From JAGXRK01 sp963804005 (GTDB taxonomy: Bacteria > Bacteroidota > Ignavibacteria > Ignavibacteriales > Ignavibacteriaceae): DNA of 64,000 nt. A program made the translations under genes and the position numbers. Each line of letters begins with the position of its first letter. Position 1 is the stretch's first letter. The DNA lies in NCBI GenBank assembly GCA_963804005.1, contig CAWDOP010000002.1, positions 496,001 to 560,000 on the forward strand, in the 5' to 3' direction. The notes beneath the pieces were generated by a model, which saw only the letters and a list, made by a program, of their open reading frames with translations, was not told the origin of the DNA and did no database searches. This document shows positions 35,378-45,261 of the stretch, piece by piece.

Positions 35378-37633
35378 TCATTTTGATTTGCGATTTGCAT
35401 CAACTACCGCTATGGCAGTCATATTTATAATATCATCAACTGTAGCGGCTCTCTGAAGGACGTGAACAGGTTTTTTCATTCCCATAAGAATTGGACCAAT
35501 TACTGTTGCCTGTCCGATTCTTGCCATAAGTTTGTATGCAATATTACTTGCATCAAGAGTTGGAAATACCAAAACGTTCGGTTTCCCTTTCAGATCTGTA
35601 AAAGGAAACGTCTTAGCAAGAATTTCAGAAACAATGGCAGTATCGGCTTGCATTTCTCCATCAATCATTAAGTCGGGTCTCATTTTTTTTACGATCTTTG
35701 TTGCTTGTGATACTTTAATTGATTCGGGATAAGCGGCTGAACCAAAATTACTGAATGATAACATTGCAATACGTGGAGTTATATCAAATTCTTTAACCGT
35801 ATCAGAAGTAAGAATTGCTATCTCAGCTAACTGCTCCGCATTTGGGTTGACATTAACAGTACAATCTGCGAAGAAATAAGTATCTTTCTTTGCAACTATA
35901 ATATACAATCCTGCGACAGTATTAAATCCCTCTTTCACTCCAATACATTGAAGAGCAGGACGAATTGTATTAGGATAACTTGTTGTGTGCCCACTTATTA
36001 ACGCATCGGCTTCACCAAGTTCAAGCATCATTGAGCCAAAGTAAATATTTTTTTTCATCAATTCTCTTGAGTCATATAAAGTGGCCCCTTTTCTCTGACG
36101 CTTTTCAAAATAAGCTTTTGCGTACTCTTCCCGTTTTTTACCTGAATCAGGATCTATTATTTTGAATTCAGATAGTTCATAACCTATCCTTTGAATTTCC
36201 TTCTTTAATAATTTTTCATTTCCGACTAAAATTGGCTCAGCTATTCCTTCATTATAAACAACGTGAGCAGCACGAATAATATTTTCTTCATCACCTTCTG
36301 GATAAACCACTTTTCTGGGTTTCTTCTGTGCTTTATGAATCATTACGCGAACTACCTCTTTAGAAAGTCCAAGTCTTTCTTTAAGTTCTTCTTCATAAGC
36401 AACCCAATCAACCTCCGTAATTTTTGCTACACCTGTTTCAATAGCAGCTTTAGCAACCGCTGGTGCAACATACCATAGTACTCGCGGGTCAAATGGCTTA
36501 GGAATTATATATGTCCTGCCAAATTCAAAGTCTTCGCCGCCATAAGCTTTTATAACCATTTCCGGTACTTTTTCTTTTGCAAGATTTGATAAAGCCAATG
36601 TGGCAGCCATTTTCATTTCTTCATTTATGGCAGTAGCACGAACATCTAAAGCGCCGCGGAAAATAAATGGAAATCCAAGTACGTTATTTACCTGGTTAGG
36701 AAAATCGCTTCTGCCTGTTGCCATAATCAAATCATCGCGGACAGAAACAGCTTCATCATACATTATTTCAGGATCAGGATTTGCCATAGCAAAAATTATT
36801 GGATCAGGTGCCATGACTTTAACCATATCTTTAGAGACAACACCACCGACAGACAATCCAACAAAAACATCTGCACCTTTAAATGCATCAGCAAGAGATG
36901 GAAATCCTTTTTTCTGTGCGAATTCCTCTTTGTACTTGTTAAGATCTTTTCTGTCTTTTGTTATGCAGCCTTTAGAATCGAACATATAAATATTTTCTCG
37001 TTTAGCTCCGGCTCTTACATAAAGCTTACAGCAGGAAATAGCTGACGCACCTGCACCGTTAACAACTATTCTTACTTCATCAATTTTTTTGCCTGCTAAT
37101 TCAACAGCATTGATAAGGGCAGCACAAGAAATTATTGCTGTTCCATGTTGATCATCGTGAAATACAGGAATATTCATCGTGGCTTTCAGAGTTTCCTCTA
37201 TCTCAAAACACTCTGGTGCTTTTATATCTTCAAGATTTATTCCACCAAATGTTGGTTCAAGCATTTGAACAGTGCGAATTATTTCTTGAGTATCTTTACT
37301 TGCGAGTTCTATATCGAATACATCTATATCTGCAAATCTTTTAAATAGAACTCCCTTTCCTTCCATTACTGGTTTACCAGCTTCAGGACCGATATCGCCA
37401 AGCCCTAAAACTGCTGTTCCATTTGAAACAACAGCAACAAGATTTCCTTTTGCAGTGTACTTGTAAACATCTTCAACATTTTTATGAATTTCCCTGCACG
37501 GTTCTGCAACTCCCGGTGTGTATGCAAGGGATAGATCACGGGAGGTTAAACAAGGTTTGGTTGCTATTACTTCAATCTTACCTTTTCGCTCTGAACTATG
37601 ATAGAATAGAGCTTCTTCTTTTGTAAGTTTCAT
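35378..37633 (-). CDS. maeB: NADP-dependent malic enzyme with C-terminal phosphotransacetylase domain
   Basis: The 751-residue protein has the MaeB layout. The malic enzyme domain (residues 1 to about 430) has LAYTPGVAEPCREI, VSNGTAVLGLGDIGP, FHDDQHGTAIIS and VNGAGASAISC. The C-terminal domain (about 430-751) is of the phosphate acetyl/butyryltransferase type (VVYPEGDEENIIRAA, ISGHTTSYPNTIRPALQ, VFPTLDASNIAYKLM). It decarboxylates malate to pyruvate; in known MaeB proteins the PTA domain is regulatory, responding to acetyl-CoA, rather than catalytic. Confidence 0.95.
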   Translation of the reverse strand: MKLTKEEALFYHSSERKGKIEVIATKPCLTSRDLSLAYTPGVAEPCREIHKNVEDVYKYTAKGNLVAVVSNGTAVLGLGDIGPEAGKPVMEGKGVLFKRFADIDVFDIELASKDTQEIIRTVQMLEPTFGGINLEDIKAPECFEIEETLKATMNIPVFHDDQHGTAIISCAALINAVELAGKKIDEVRIVVNGAGASAISCCKLYVRAGAKRENIYMFDSKGCITKDRKDLNKYKEEFAQKKGFPSLADAFKGADVFVGLSVGGVVSKDMVKVMAPDPIIFAMANPDPEIMYDEAVSVRDDLIMATGRSDFPNQVNNVLGFPFIFRGALDVRATAINEEMKMAATLALSNLAKEKVPEMVIKAYGGEDFEFGRTYIIPKPFDPRVLWYVAPAVAKAAIETGVAKITEVDWVAYEEELKERLGLSKEVVRVMIHKAQKKPRKVVYPEGDEENIIRAAHVVYNEGIAEPILVGNEKLLKKEIQRIGYELSEFKIIDPDSGKKREEYAKAYFEKRQRKGATLYDSRELMKKNIYFGSMMLELGEADALISGHTTSYPNTIRPALQCIGVKEGFNTVAGLYIIVAKKDTYFFADCTVNVNPNAEQLAEIAILTSDTVKEFDITPRIAMLSFSNFGSAAYPESIKVSQATKIVKKMRPDLMIDGEMQADTAIVSEILAKTFPFTDLKGKPNVLVFPTLDASNIAYKLMARIGQATVIGPILMGMKKPVHVLQRAATVDDIINMTAIAVVDANRKSK

Positions 37634-37983
37634 ATATTTTCTCCGTTGAGAAGAATGAATTGATCTGATTTATTTAGTTTATCTGAACGATAAGAATACA
37701 ATATAATGTGGCGATAAATGACTTGAAATTCAAATATCGATATTGACTTATTACTAAAATTGAACTGATCGGAGTGATTTCCCCATAAACATATCAATGC
37801 GAACAACTTTTCCTCAGACGACAATAATATTAGTACAAATAATTTAGCTTCTTAATAAAACTATAATTTACACTTCAAAAAATAAGAAAAATTTTATTAG
37901 GGAAAGAAAGAAATAAGAGATTTTTAGAATAAATCGTACAATAATTCTTTAAATGTTGAAATAACGTTAAAATTTCAAATCTA
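37634..37983. other. 350-bp AT-rich intergenic region
   Basis: It lies between the end of the queuosine precursor transporter gene and the start of maeB, both on the minus strand. It should hold the maeB promoter. I see no gene, tRNA, strong hairpin or repeat; the short open frame in its right half lacks a ribosome binding site and any family signature. Confidence 0.6.
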
Positions 37984-38742
37984 TTAGATTAAAGTTGCTT
38001 CGTTGGTTAATTTATCAGAAAGTTCTTTACCAAGATATTTATCAATAACAAAATGCAGTAAGTATAAAATTGGAGTGAGCAAAACAGCTATTGAAAATTT
38101 ATAAATGTAGTTAACCAGACCTATTGCCAGTACTAACTTAATATCCCATCCTGCTCCAATATAGAATGCAATAAATAAAACGATAAAACTATCAATAAAC
38201 TGAGAAACTAAGGTTGAACCGGTTGCACGAAGCCAGATTTTTGAACTTCCTGTAATCGCCTTGAAATAATGAAAAACCGTTACATCAACTAACTGACCGA
38301 CTAGAAAAGCAACGAGTGAACCGATAATTATCCACAAACCTTGACCAAATATTGTGTTGAATGCCAGATCCATATTTACGTTTCCTTGTGGAGTAATTCG
38401 ATCAATCCAGAAATCTGATGGTGATAATCCTATTGCAAAGTAAACCATAAAAAATGCATAGGCTATTAAACCAGCCGCTGTAAATGAAAGAAATCTTACT
38501 CCCCTTTTCCCAAAATATTCATTTATTATATCAGTCATAATAAAAACTACAGGCCAAAGAAGCACACCTGCAGTAAGGTTGAATGATAAATTTTCAATTC
38601 CCAGAATTGTGAGATTAAACGGGGAAATCCCCAAAGTAGCTTCAAATGAAAATATTTTAACACCTATGAATTCAGCCAGAAGTGCGTTGGCAATAAAAAA
38701 TGCTCCGAGTATGTAAAAAAGGCGTGTGGATTTATCTTTCAT
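37984..38742 (-). CDS. Queuosine precursor transporter (YhhQ/VUT family)
   Basis: The 252-residue protein has about six membrane segments and the family motifs LLAEFIGVKIF, VLLWPVVFIMTDIINEYFGKRGVRF and ATGSTLVSQFIDSFIVLFIAFY. This family imports queuine-type precursors (preQ0/preQ1). No queuosine biosynthesis genes are in the window, and I see no preQ1 riboswitch in the 120 bp upstream. Confidence 0.92.
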   Translation of the reverse strand: MKDKSTRLFYILGAFFIANALLAEFIGVKIFSFEATLGISPFNLTILGIENLSFNLTAGVLLWPVVFIMTDIINEYFGKRGVRFLSFTAAGLIAYAFFMVYFAIGLSPSDFWIDRITPQGNVNMDLAFNTIFGQGLWIIIGSLVAFLVGQLVDVTVFHYFKAITGSSKIWLRATGSTLVSQFIDSFIVLFIAFYIGAGWDIKLVLAIGLVNYIYKFSIAVLLTPILYLLHFVIDKYLGKELSDKLTNEATLI

Positions 38743-38779
38743 ACAATAATTGTTTTTGTGGAATAAAAATATTGATTTC

Positions 38780-38827
38780 GGGATTAAAATAAAAAAGCGG
38801 CATCCAAAGTTTAATTTGTGATGCCGC
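38780..38827 (-). terminator. Terminator of the W/Y-rich protein gene
   Basis: GCGGCATC (38797-38804) pairs with GATGCCGC (38820-38827). On the minus strand the stem is followed by TTTTTTATTTTAATCC, a classical tail. It is 36 bp after the stop codon of the gene. Confidence 0.87.
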
Positions 38828-38862
38828 CTCTTTAGGAGAGAGATGGAAAATCAATGATTTAA

Positions 38863-40215
38863 CTATCTTTTACGTTCTTTCTTTTCCGCGTCTGATTCAT
38901 CTTTCTTAGACTTACTTGAATCATTTCTTTTCTTAGTTTCAACTCTTGTTTCCTTCGGCTTATTTTCAACCTTTCTTTCAATATTTCTGGTTTCAGGTTT
39001 TGTTTGAGTTGTTACTTTTCTTTCTATTCTTGTTTCATTATTTCTATTGTTCAGTACTTTGCTATCAGTTTTCTTTTCTTCTCTCTGAATTACACGCGTG
39101 TCTTCTCTCTTCTGAGTGTTAGTATTTGTACGGACTTCCGTATTCTTTCGTTGAGTCTGTTCAGTGCTTCTTTTTTCGATCTGAACATTTTCATTTTTCT
39201 CGTTTGAGCGATTTTCACGAACTTCAATTTTACGATCATCCGTAACTTTTCTTTCATTTTGAACATTTCTTTCTTCACGGATCACTTCTTTTCCACTATC
39301 ATCCTGTCTTACATCACGTTTTTCATTATTTGACATATCCTTACGAATTCTTTCTTTGTCCAGGTTTCTGGTTGATCCAAGGTCAACTCTTGAAAGATCA
39401 AGCGTGCTTCTTCTGTCAGATCTTTTTACTTCAACATCTCTAAGTGCGTCACGTGATAACTCACCTTTGTCAACATAAAATGTTCTGATATTTTCTCTGG
39501 TTAAATCACGATTCTTATCATATACAACCTGACGTGGATCCTTAACAGATTCAATATTTCTCATACGAATCTTTTGAGCAGTTCTTTTTTCAATAAAGCT
39601 TACATCAATTCCATTATTTCTAATTCTGCCATTATAATATCCATAATTAACTCTGTGTCTGCTTCTTGAGTGTATTCTGTACTTATACTGCGCACTGACA
39701 TAGTAACTAGTTAAGTACGGATTATAAAAATTATTTACGTGAACATAATGCCAGTTAGAATAAGGAACATAATAATCATGAGTAAAGCTAATACCTATTG
39801 ATATTGAGAACACAGCATAAGGTGAAAGAGGAGCCCATCCTATATAAGAATCAGTGTATCTCCATTCAACCCAGGCAGGTGCCCACTCATAATCAGGAAT
39901 CCAGATCCAACCATAGTAATCATCGAAATACCATCTACCATAATGATAAACTATGTGACCAAAAGGTTCATATGAATTCCAATACCATCCGTAATCACTC
40001 CAAATCCATCTACCCTGATGGTAAGGCTGCCAATTTCTAACCATAATTGTAGGTTTCCACGCTATTACACCGTAACCGATATCAATCCAGTTTCCGTGCG
40101 GTGAAAGTGAAGCGTAAAAGTATCCACCAACTCTGTTGGAGATGTTTGTGCTAGCTTCAACGTTTGTTGTGAAGCCGAAAAGAATTATAACTACTGCGAA
40201 TATTAAATTTTTCAT
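38863..40215 (-). CDS. Exported W/Y-rich (DUF6600-like) protein with a long charged low-complexity tail
   Basis: The 450-residue product has a signal peptide ending NVEAS at about 22. Residues 28-150 are very rich in W and Y with repeated blocks (YASLSPHGNWIDI, YHQGRWIWSDYGWYWNSYEPFG, YHYGRWYFDDYYGWIWIPDYEWAPAWVEWRY, IGWAPLSPYA), as in DUF6600-type proteins. Residues 200-450 are a disordered K/R/E/N-rich tail made of imperfect ERKV/RNIER/NETR repeats, with no hydrophobic core. No function is known. Localisation is periplasmic or surface by the signal peptide. The gene is monocistronic with its own terminator. Confidence 0.82.
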   Translation of the reverse strand: MKNLIFAVVIILFGFTTNVEASTNISNRVGGYFYASLSPHGNWIDIGYGVIAWKPTIMVRNWQPYHQGRWIWSDYGWYWNSYEPFGHIVYHYGRWYFDDYYGWIWIPDYEWAPAWVEWRYTDSYIGWAPLSPYAVFSISIGISFTHDYYVPYSNWHYVHVNNFYNPYLTSYYVSAQYKYRIHSRSRHRVNYGYYNGRIRNNGIDVSFIEKRTAQKIRMRNIESVKDPRQVVYDKNRDLTRENIRTFYVDKGELSRDALRDVEVKRSDRRSTLDLSRVDLGSTRNLDKERIRKDMSNNEKRDVRQDDSGKEVIREERNVQNERKVTDDRKIEVRENRSNEKNENVQIEKRSTEQTQRKNTEVRTNTNTQKREDTRVIQREEKKTDSKVLNNRNNETRIERKVTTQTKPETRNIERKVENKPKETRVETKKRNDSSKSKKDESDAEKKERKR

Positions 40216-40354
40216 TTTATCCTCCTATGGACTGTTATAAAGAATACAACAGGAGTGCCAGATGTTTTATTCCATTTTTTAACAATAATCAGTGTTTTTT
40301 AGCTTAAGAGTGTATATTAAATTGAACAGTATGAGTATAAAATGAGGTTATTAA

Positions 40355-41491
40355 TCAGCGGTTTATTTTTCTGTTCTTCCAAATATAATTACCAAAAACA
40401 CCCGAAATTCCTGCAATAATTATGTACGGAATTTGAACGATTTCAGCCAATAGGAAAACATCAAGTATTTTTTTAGTAAAAAGTAGCTTAATTCCCTTTT
40501 TCAGCACAAGAAACTCAAAAAGGATTTTTAAAACGATCGATAACAAAAATGTAATTAAGAAAATGTTTGAATAAAACATTCCTAGTAAAAGCTGTGTCGG
40601 AAATGAAAGGTAAAATAAGTAGATAAGAATAAGTTTTAAGATTAAAGTCTTATCGTTGTAAAATAATCCTTTACTTGCCCATCGTTTTCTTTGTTGATAA
40701 AATTCACTAATAGTTTTGTTTGCAGAAGTTCTAACTATTGCATTTCGATGATTTGCGAATTTTACTTTATACTTAGTATCCTTATTTATTTTCTGCATTA
40801 ACAATTCATCATCTCCCGAAGAGAGATTCATCTGATAAGTAAAATCGCCAACTTCTTCGTATACTTTTTTTAAGTAAGCTATATTAGCGGCATTGCAAAT
40901 TATTGGTTTTCCCGCTCCAATTAATCCGGCACCAGTAATGACTAATCCCGCAAATTCTAATTTTTGAAGTTTACTGAACAGCGATTTCCCTTCTTCAAAT
41001 TCAACAGGACCAGAAACAAATCCAGTATTTTTATCAAAGAAACTTAATATAGTCCTTAACCAATCTGAAGAATGAATACAATCTGCATCTGTTGTAACGA
41101 TAAAATCTCCAATTGAATTTTCGATACCAAATCTGATTGCACGTTTTTTATGAGCATTAATGGAATAGTCATCTGGAACAGATATTACCTTTATGTGAGA
41201 TGAATTAATTGTATCACTTAATTTTTTATACGAATCGTCTGTTGAAAAGTCGTTTACAAAAATTATTTCAAATTTATCTTTTGGATAATTTTGATTTGAC
41301 AGACTATTGTAACTATATAAAATATTTTCGGATTCATTCCTGAATGGAATTATAATCGAAACAAATTCTGAAGGAATATCTGTTGAAGTTGTAATATCAA
41401 GTTTATTCAATCCACTATAGACTACAAAAAGAAAAAGCATATAGTACAACAGTAGAAGAACAAAAAAAATAATTAGAATATTTTCAATCAT
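40355..41491 (-). CDS. Membrane glycosyltransferase, family 2
   Basis: The 378-residue GT-A fold protein has an N-terminal membrane segment (1-25), SIIIPFRNESENI, FVNDFSTDDS, the DxD-type TTDADCIH, the acceptor/catalytic SSGDDELL, and QQRKRWASKG, a QxxRW-like motif. Two or three C-terminal membrane segments follow (about 285-370). The layout is like polysaccharide or lipid glycosyltransferases that act at the cytoplasmic membrane. The donor sugar cannot be deduced. It overlaps the upstream UPF0104-like gene by 8 bp. Confidence 0.88.
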   Translation of the reverse strand: MIENILIIFFVLLLLYYMLFLFVVYSGLNKLDITTSTDIPSEFVSIIIPFRNESENILYSYNSLSNQNYPKDKFEIIFVNDFSTDDSYKKLSDTINSSHIKVISVPDDYSINAHKKRAIRFGIENSIGDFIVTTDADCIHSSDWLRTILSFFDKNTGFVSGPVEFEEGKSLFSKLQKLEFAGLVITGAGLIGAGKPIICNAANIAYLKKVYEEVGDFTYQMNLSSGDDELLMQKINKDTKYKVKFANHRNAIVRTSANKTISEFYQQRKRWASKGLFYNDKTLILKLILIYLFYLSFPTQLLLGMFYSNIFLITFLLSIVLKILFEFLVLKKGIKLLFTKKILDVFLLAEIVQIPYIIIAGISGVFGNYIWKNRKINR

Positions 41492-42476
41492 TAGATTTCT
41501 TTAATAGCAGTATAAAACCAATAATAGAAGGAAGCAGAACATTTATCAAAAATAAAAATATTGAGGCGTTAAATCCGACTGAAGCAGATTCACCAAGTCT
41601 GGAAATAAAATAAACTGAAGCTCCTTCCCTGATCCCAAGCTCGCCGAGTGATATTGGAGGAATTATAGTTTTAGCAAACATAATCAGATTGCCAGCCCAT
41701 AAATAATCAACAAAATGTAAATGATTCGAGAATGAGGCGACCAATAATGCATATTGAATTAAAAAGCATAAATAAAAAAGGAATGATACTGTCAGCATTT
41801 TAATTGAATAATCCCTATCAAGATTTTTTAAATCTTTTAACTTATCTAACAAGTAATTCATTCTTGTCGATTTTCTAAGCTTCGCAAAAATAAAACTGTC
41901 CCAAAATCTTTGATTAAAAAGGAGGTAAATGAAAAAATAAAATAAGCTAAACAGCACTATGAACAGCGAAATAGTTATAAATAATGGAATCCCGTATTCT
42001 AAGTGAATGAAAATAAATGAGCTTATAGATCCAAATATAACCACCATTAACAGCGGAAAGAATTTATCGAGTAAAGTAGCTAAAGCAACTTTATAAACAG
42101 GTTTGTCTTTCAAGACTATTGCTCTTCCAAAATATTCACCAATACGAGCAGGAGTGAAAACACCAGCAGCGAATCCGTGCATCAAGGAAATGAATATTTT
42201 ACTATTGGAACTTTCTTCCAATAAAAGTTCGCAAGTAAACTTCCACTTTAAAAATTGTAGATAAAGATTTAAAAATATCATTGAAAATGCTGCTATCAGA
42301 AAACCTAAATTAGCTTGTTTTATGGCAACCCAGATCTCACTTGGCTTTACAGTTGAGACAATATATGTTAAAAGTCCAGCTGCAATAAAAAGTTTCAGCA
42401 AGAAAAAAAGTAGACTTTTATTTTTTACTAAGAAACTTTCATCACTAAAATATTTTTTTAATGCAGCCTCAATCAT
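41484..42476 (-). CDS. Lysylphosphatidylglycerol synthase TM region / UPF0104 family protein
   Basis: The 330-residue protein has seven to eight membrane segments and the family motifs LQFLKWKFTCELL, HGFAAGVFTPARIGEYFGRA, and IIPPISLGELGIREGASVYF. It lacks the soluble aminoacyl-transfer domain of MprF, so it is the flippase-like part only; related proteins are linked to lipid or dolichol-like glycan transfer. The gene overlaps both neighbours (8 bp with the glycosyltransferase, 1 bp with the radical SAM gene), pointing to a shared membrane pathway. Confidence 0.88.
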   Translation of the reverse strand: MIEAALKKYFSDESFLVKNKSLLFFLLKLFIAAGLLTYIVSTVKPSEIWVAIKQANLGFLIAAFSMIFLNLYLQFLKWKFTCELLLEESSNSKIFISLMHGFAAGVFTPARIGEYFGRAIVLKDKPVYKVALATLLDKFFPLLMVVIFGSISSFIFIHLEYGIPLFITISLFIVLFSLFYFFIYLLFNQRFWDSFIFAKLRKSTRMNYLLDKLKDLKNLDRDYSIKMLTVSFLFYLCFLIQYALLVASFSNHLHFVDYLWAGNLIMFAKTIIPPISLGELGIREGASVYFISRLGESASVGFNASIFLFLINVLLPSIIGFILLLKKSND

Positions 42477-43498
42477 TATTGTTCAAATTCTAGAATATTA
42501 ATTTTTAATCCTTCAGTACAGTTTGTACAAATATTGATACTTTTTCTGCTATTTAGGACTCTTTGTCTGAAATTTTGATATTGCCCAGATTTCCATATTT
42601 TTTCAAAAGATCTACCATTTAGCACTCCTAAATTATACTCGGCATCTTTATCAAAGCAACAAGGAGCAACTCTGCCATCCCAGGTTATAACAGAGGTTCT
42701 CCAAAGTGCAAAGCAATGGTTTTTCATTTTGTTTTTTATTTTGTATGAACCATTTTCAACAATGTATCGTCTGTATTTTTTATTTGACGGTAAAAACTTA
42801 ATTGTATTTTCAAAACTTAATATTTGCATAGTCTTGAATACAACCTTATCCACTCCAACATTCTTTCCATAACTTAACACATCATCAAGTTGATGCTCAT
42901 TTTGTTTCATTACAATAAACTGAAATTCAACATAAGGTTTTATCAAACCGCGCTCATTTTTTCTTTTTATAAGATTTCTTAATCCATTATCTGCTTGTTT
43001 GAATGTTCCACCGACACGATAATTCTGATAACTTACTTCATCAAGTCCATCAACTGAATAAATTAATTTGTCAGGGGCATTATCTAAAATTAGATCTACA
43101 TTGCTATCATTTATAAAATGTCCATTTGTGCTAATAGAAATATAAATTTTGTTCTGCTGTGCATACTTTATCATTTTAGTAAGATGTTTGTTTATGAAAG
43201 GTTCTCCTTGAAAAAATAACTGAACATAAAACCCGGTAGATTTTATTTGATCTATCCAACTTTTGAATTGCTCGAAATTTAGAATTCCTAAGGGACGGGT
43301 TAAAGCTCCTAACCCTGAGGGACATTCCGGACACTTTAAATTACAGAGATTTGTCGGTTCAATCGAATAGGAAATAGGCATTCCCCAAACGATTGGTTTT
43401 CGGATCAGTCTGGAAAGCATAAACGAAAAAATAACTTTTATTGAGTTAATAAATCTCTTAAAGGTAAAATATTTTGCTAAATTTATTTCCAAACTCAT
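42476..43498 (-). CDS. Radical SAM/SPASM domain protein
   Basis: The 340-residue product has the radical SAM CxxxCxxC in EPTNLCNLKCPECPSG (about residues 51-59). A C-terminal SPASM-type auxiliary cluster region follows, with cysteines in HCFALWRTSVITWDG, APCCFDKDAEYNLG and NICTNCTEG. The family modifies peptides, sugars or lipids by radical chemistry; the substrate is not deducible. It is the first gene of the operon with the UPF0104-like protein and the glycosyltransferase. Confidence 0.9.
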   Translation of the reverse strand: MSLEINLAKYFTFKRFINSIKVIFSFMLSRLIRKPIVWGMPISYSIEPTNLCNLKCPECPSGLGALTRPLGILNFEQFKSWIDQIKSTGFYVQLFFQGEPFINKHLTKMIKYAQQNKIYISISTNGHFINDSNVDLILDNAPDKLIYSVDGLDEVSYQNYRVGGTFKQADNGLRNLIKRKNERGLIKPYVEFQFIVMKQNEHQLDDVLSYGKNVGVDKVVFKTMQILSFENTIKFLPSNKKYRRYIVENGSYKIKNKMKNHCFALWRTSVITWDGRVAPCCFDKDAEYNLGVLNGRSFEKIWKSGQYQNFRQRVLNSRKSINICTNCTEGLKINILEFEQ

Positions 43499-43632
43499 TA
43501 TAGAATAGTTTTGAATGTTAAAATAATCATTTAAGTGAATTAAAAAACCATTAAAGATATATGATTTAAGAAGTTGTCAACTGCTAATCTTTTTTTTACT
43601 TTTGAATTGTCAATTCACATTGAAGGTGCATA

Positions 43633-45261
43633 ATGCAAATTAATTTCTGTGATATCCCAAAAAATCAAAATTTGTTTCTGGATTTTCTATATGAATTTGA
43701 AAACGTATCTAAATTTTACAAATATGATTTCAGACAAAAAGAAAATTACAGTGATATTTTCAAAAAAATAATAAAATCCAGAAAAGATCGGGAATTTAGT
43801 TTAACATCAATACTGAAAGACCAATATTCATTTCTGCCAAAAGTTTCTGAAAAAACTCTTTATAACATTCATAATTTAAGTGAGGAACGAACTTTAGCAA
43901 TTGTAACCGGTCAACAGCTAGGTTTGTTTGGCGGACCTCTTTATACACTATATAAAATTATTACCGCAATAAAACTTTCCCGACAATTAAAAGAACGATA
44001 TGAAGAATATAACTTTGTCCCGGTTTTCTGGCTAGAAGGTGATGATCACGATTTTAATGAGATAAGATGGATTAAAGTTCTTAATAATGAAAATGAAATA
44101 AAAGAAATAAATTATCTTGAAGAAATTCCTGAAGATGAAGCTAAAAAAAGTGTTGGGAACTTAGTACTAAATTCAGATATAAAAACTTTTATAGGTAACA
44201 TAAAAAAAACACTACGTGATACTGGATTCACTTCTGGGTTGTTAACAAAACTCAGTGAAATTTATAGTGAAGGTAAGACTACAAAACAATCTTTCAAAGA
44301 ATTATTGTTCTGGCTTTTTGATGAATATGGTCTGGTAATTTTAGATCCGCAGGATGAAAAGATAAAATCTCTTTTAACTCCGATTTTTAGCAAAGAAATT
44401 ATTGGATTTAGAGAGCATACTCAAAAGTTGGTTCTTTGCAGCGCAAAACTTGAAGAGTTTTATCACGCACAAGTTAAAATTAAACCCGTAAATTTATTTT
44501 ATAGTACAGATGACGGAAGATATTCAATCGAACCTGTTGATGATGAATTCAGGTTGAGAAGAAAAAGAAAACAATTTACGCCTGAAGAATTGTTAAGTAC
44601 AATTGAAAACGAACCTGAAAGATTCAGTCCGAATGTTTTACTAAGACCAATTTGTCAGGATTATCTATTACCTACTGCATTTTACATTGCCGGTCCAAGT
44701 GAGATTGCATATTTCGCACAGGTGATGCCTTTATATGATTTTTTTAATATTGAAGCTCCCGTAATCTATCCTCGAGCATCAATAACAATAATTGAAAAAA
44801 GTATTCAATCAAATCTTGATAAATTCAATCTTGAGTTGAAAAATATTTTCATCAACTCGGATACTTTAAAAGATAAAATCATAGCGTCACTGTCAGAAAA
44901 TAATCTTGACGACATATTCGATGAAGCAAATAAACAAATTGTTTTAGCGTTTGAAGAACTTAAAACAAAATTATTTTCTGTTGAAAAGACAATCTCTGAT
45001 TCAAGTGATCGTTACAAGGAAAAAGTCACCTTTTCATTGAAGGAATTGAAATTAAAAGCTCTTCAAGCTCAGAAGAAGAAACACGAAATAAGCTTAAAAC
45101 AGATTGATAAAATTTCGGCATCACTTTATCCATCGGAAAATCTGCAGGAACGTGAACTAAATTTTATTTACTTCGCTAACAAATATGGTGATGCGTTCTT
45201 AAAAAAGATTTTTGAGGAGACAATAGTTAATTGCTTCGAGCATCAGGTAATCAATATCTAA
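43633..45261 (+). CDS. bshC: Bacillithiol biosynthesis cysteine-adding enzyme
   Basis: The 542-residue product has the BshC blocks LAIVTGQQLGLFGGPLYTLYKIITAIKL, VPVFWLEGDDHDFNEI, PNVLLRPICQDYLLPTAFYIAGPSEIAYFAQ and a C-terminal coiled coil (about 400-500). BshC adds cysteine to glucosaminyl-malate, the last step of bacillithiol synthesis. BshA and BshB are not in the window. A GAAGGTGCATA sequence precedes the ATG. The 3' end overlaps the end of the convergent aroA by 4 bp. Confidence 0.94.
   Translation: MQINFCDIPKNQNLFLDFLYEFENVSKFYKYDFRQKENYSDIFKKIIKSRKDREFSLTSILKDQYSFLPKVSEKTLYNIHNLSEERTLAIVTGQQLGLFGGPLYTLYKIITAIKLSRQLKERYEEYNFVPVFWLEGDDHDFNEIRWIKVLNNENEIKEINYLEEIPEDEAKKSVGNLVLNSDIKTFIGNIKKTLRDTGFTSGLLTKLSEIYSEGKTTKQSFKELLFWLFDEYGLVILDPQDEKIKSLLTPIFSKEIIGFREHTQKLVLCSAKLEEFYHAQVKIKPVNLFYSTDDGRYSIEPVDDEFRLRRKRKQFTPEELLSTIENEPERFSPNVLLRPICQDYLLPTAFYIAGPSEIAYFAQVMPLYDFFNIEAPVIYPRASITIIEKSIQSNLDKFNLELKNIFINSDTLKDKIIASLSENNLDDIFDEANKQIVLAFEELKTKLFSVEKTISDSSDRYKEKVTFSLKELKLKALQAQKKKHEISLKQIDKISASLYPSENLQERELNFIYFANKYGDAFLKKIFEETIVNCFEHQVINI

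Noticed and set aside
37630..37824. 64-codon frame upstream of maeB
   Set aside because: No ribosome binding site and no family signature; it occupies the likely promoter region.
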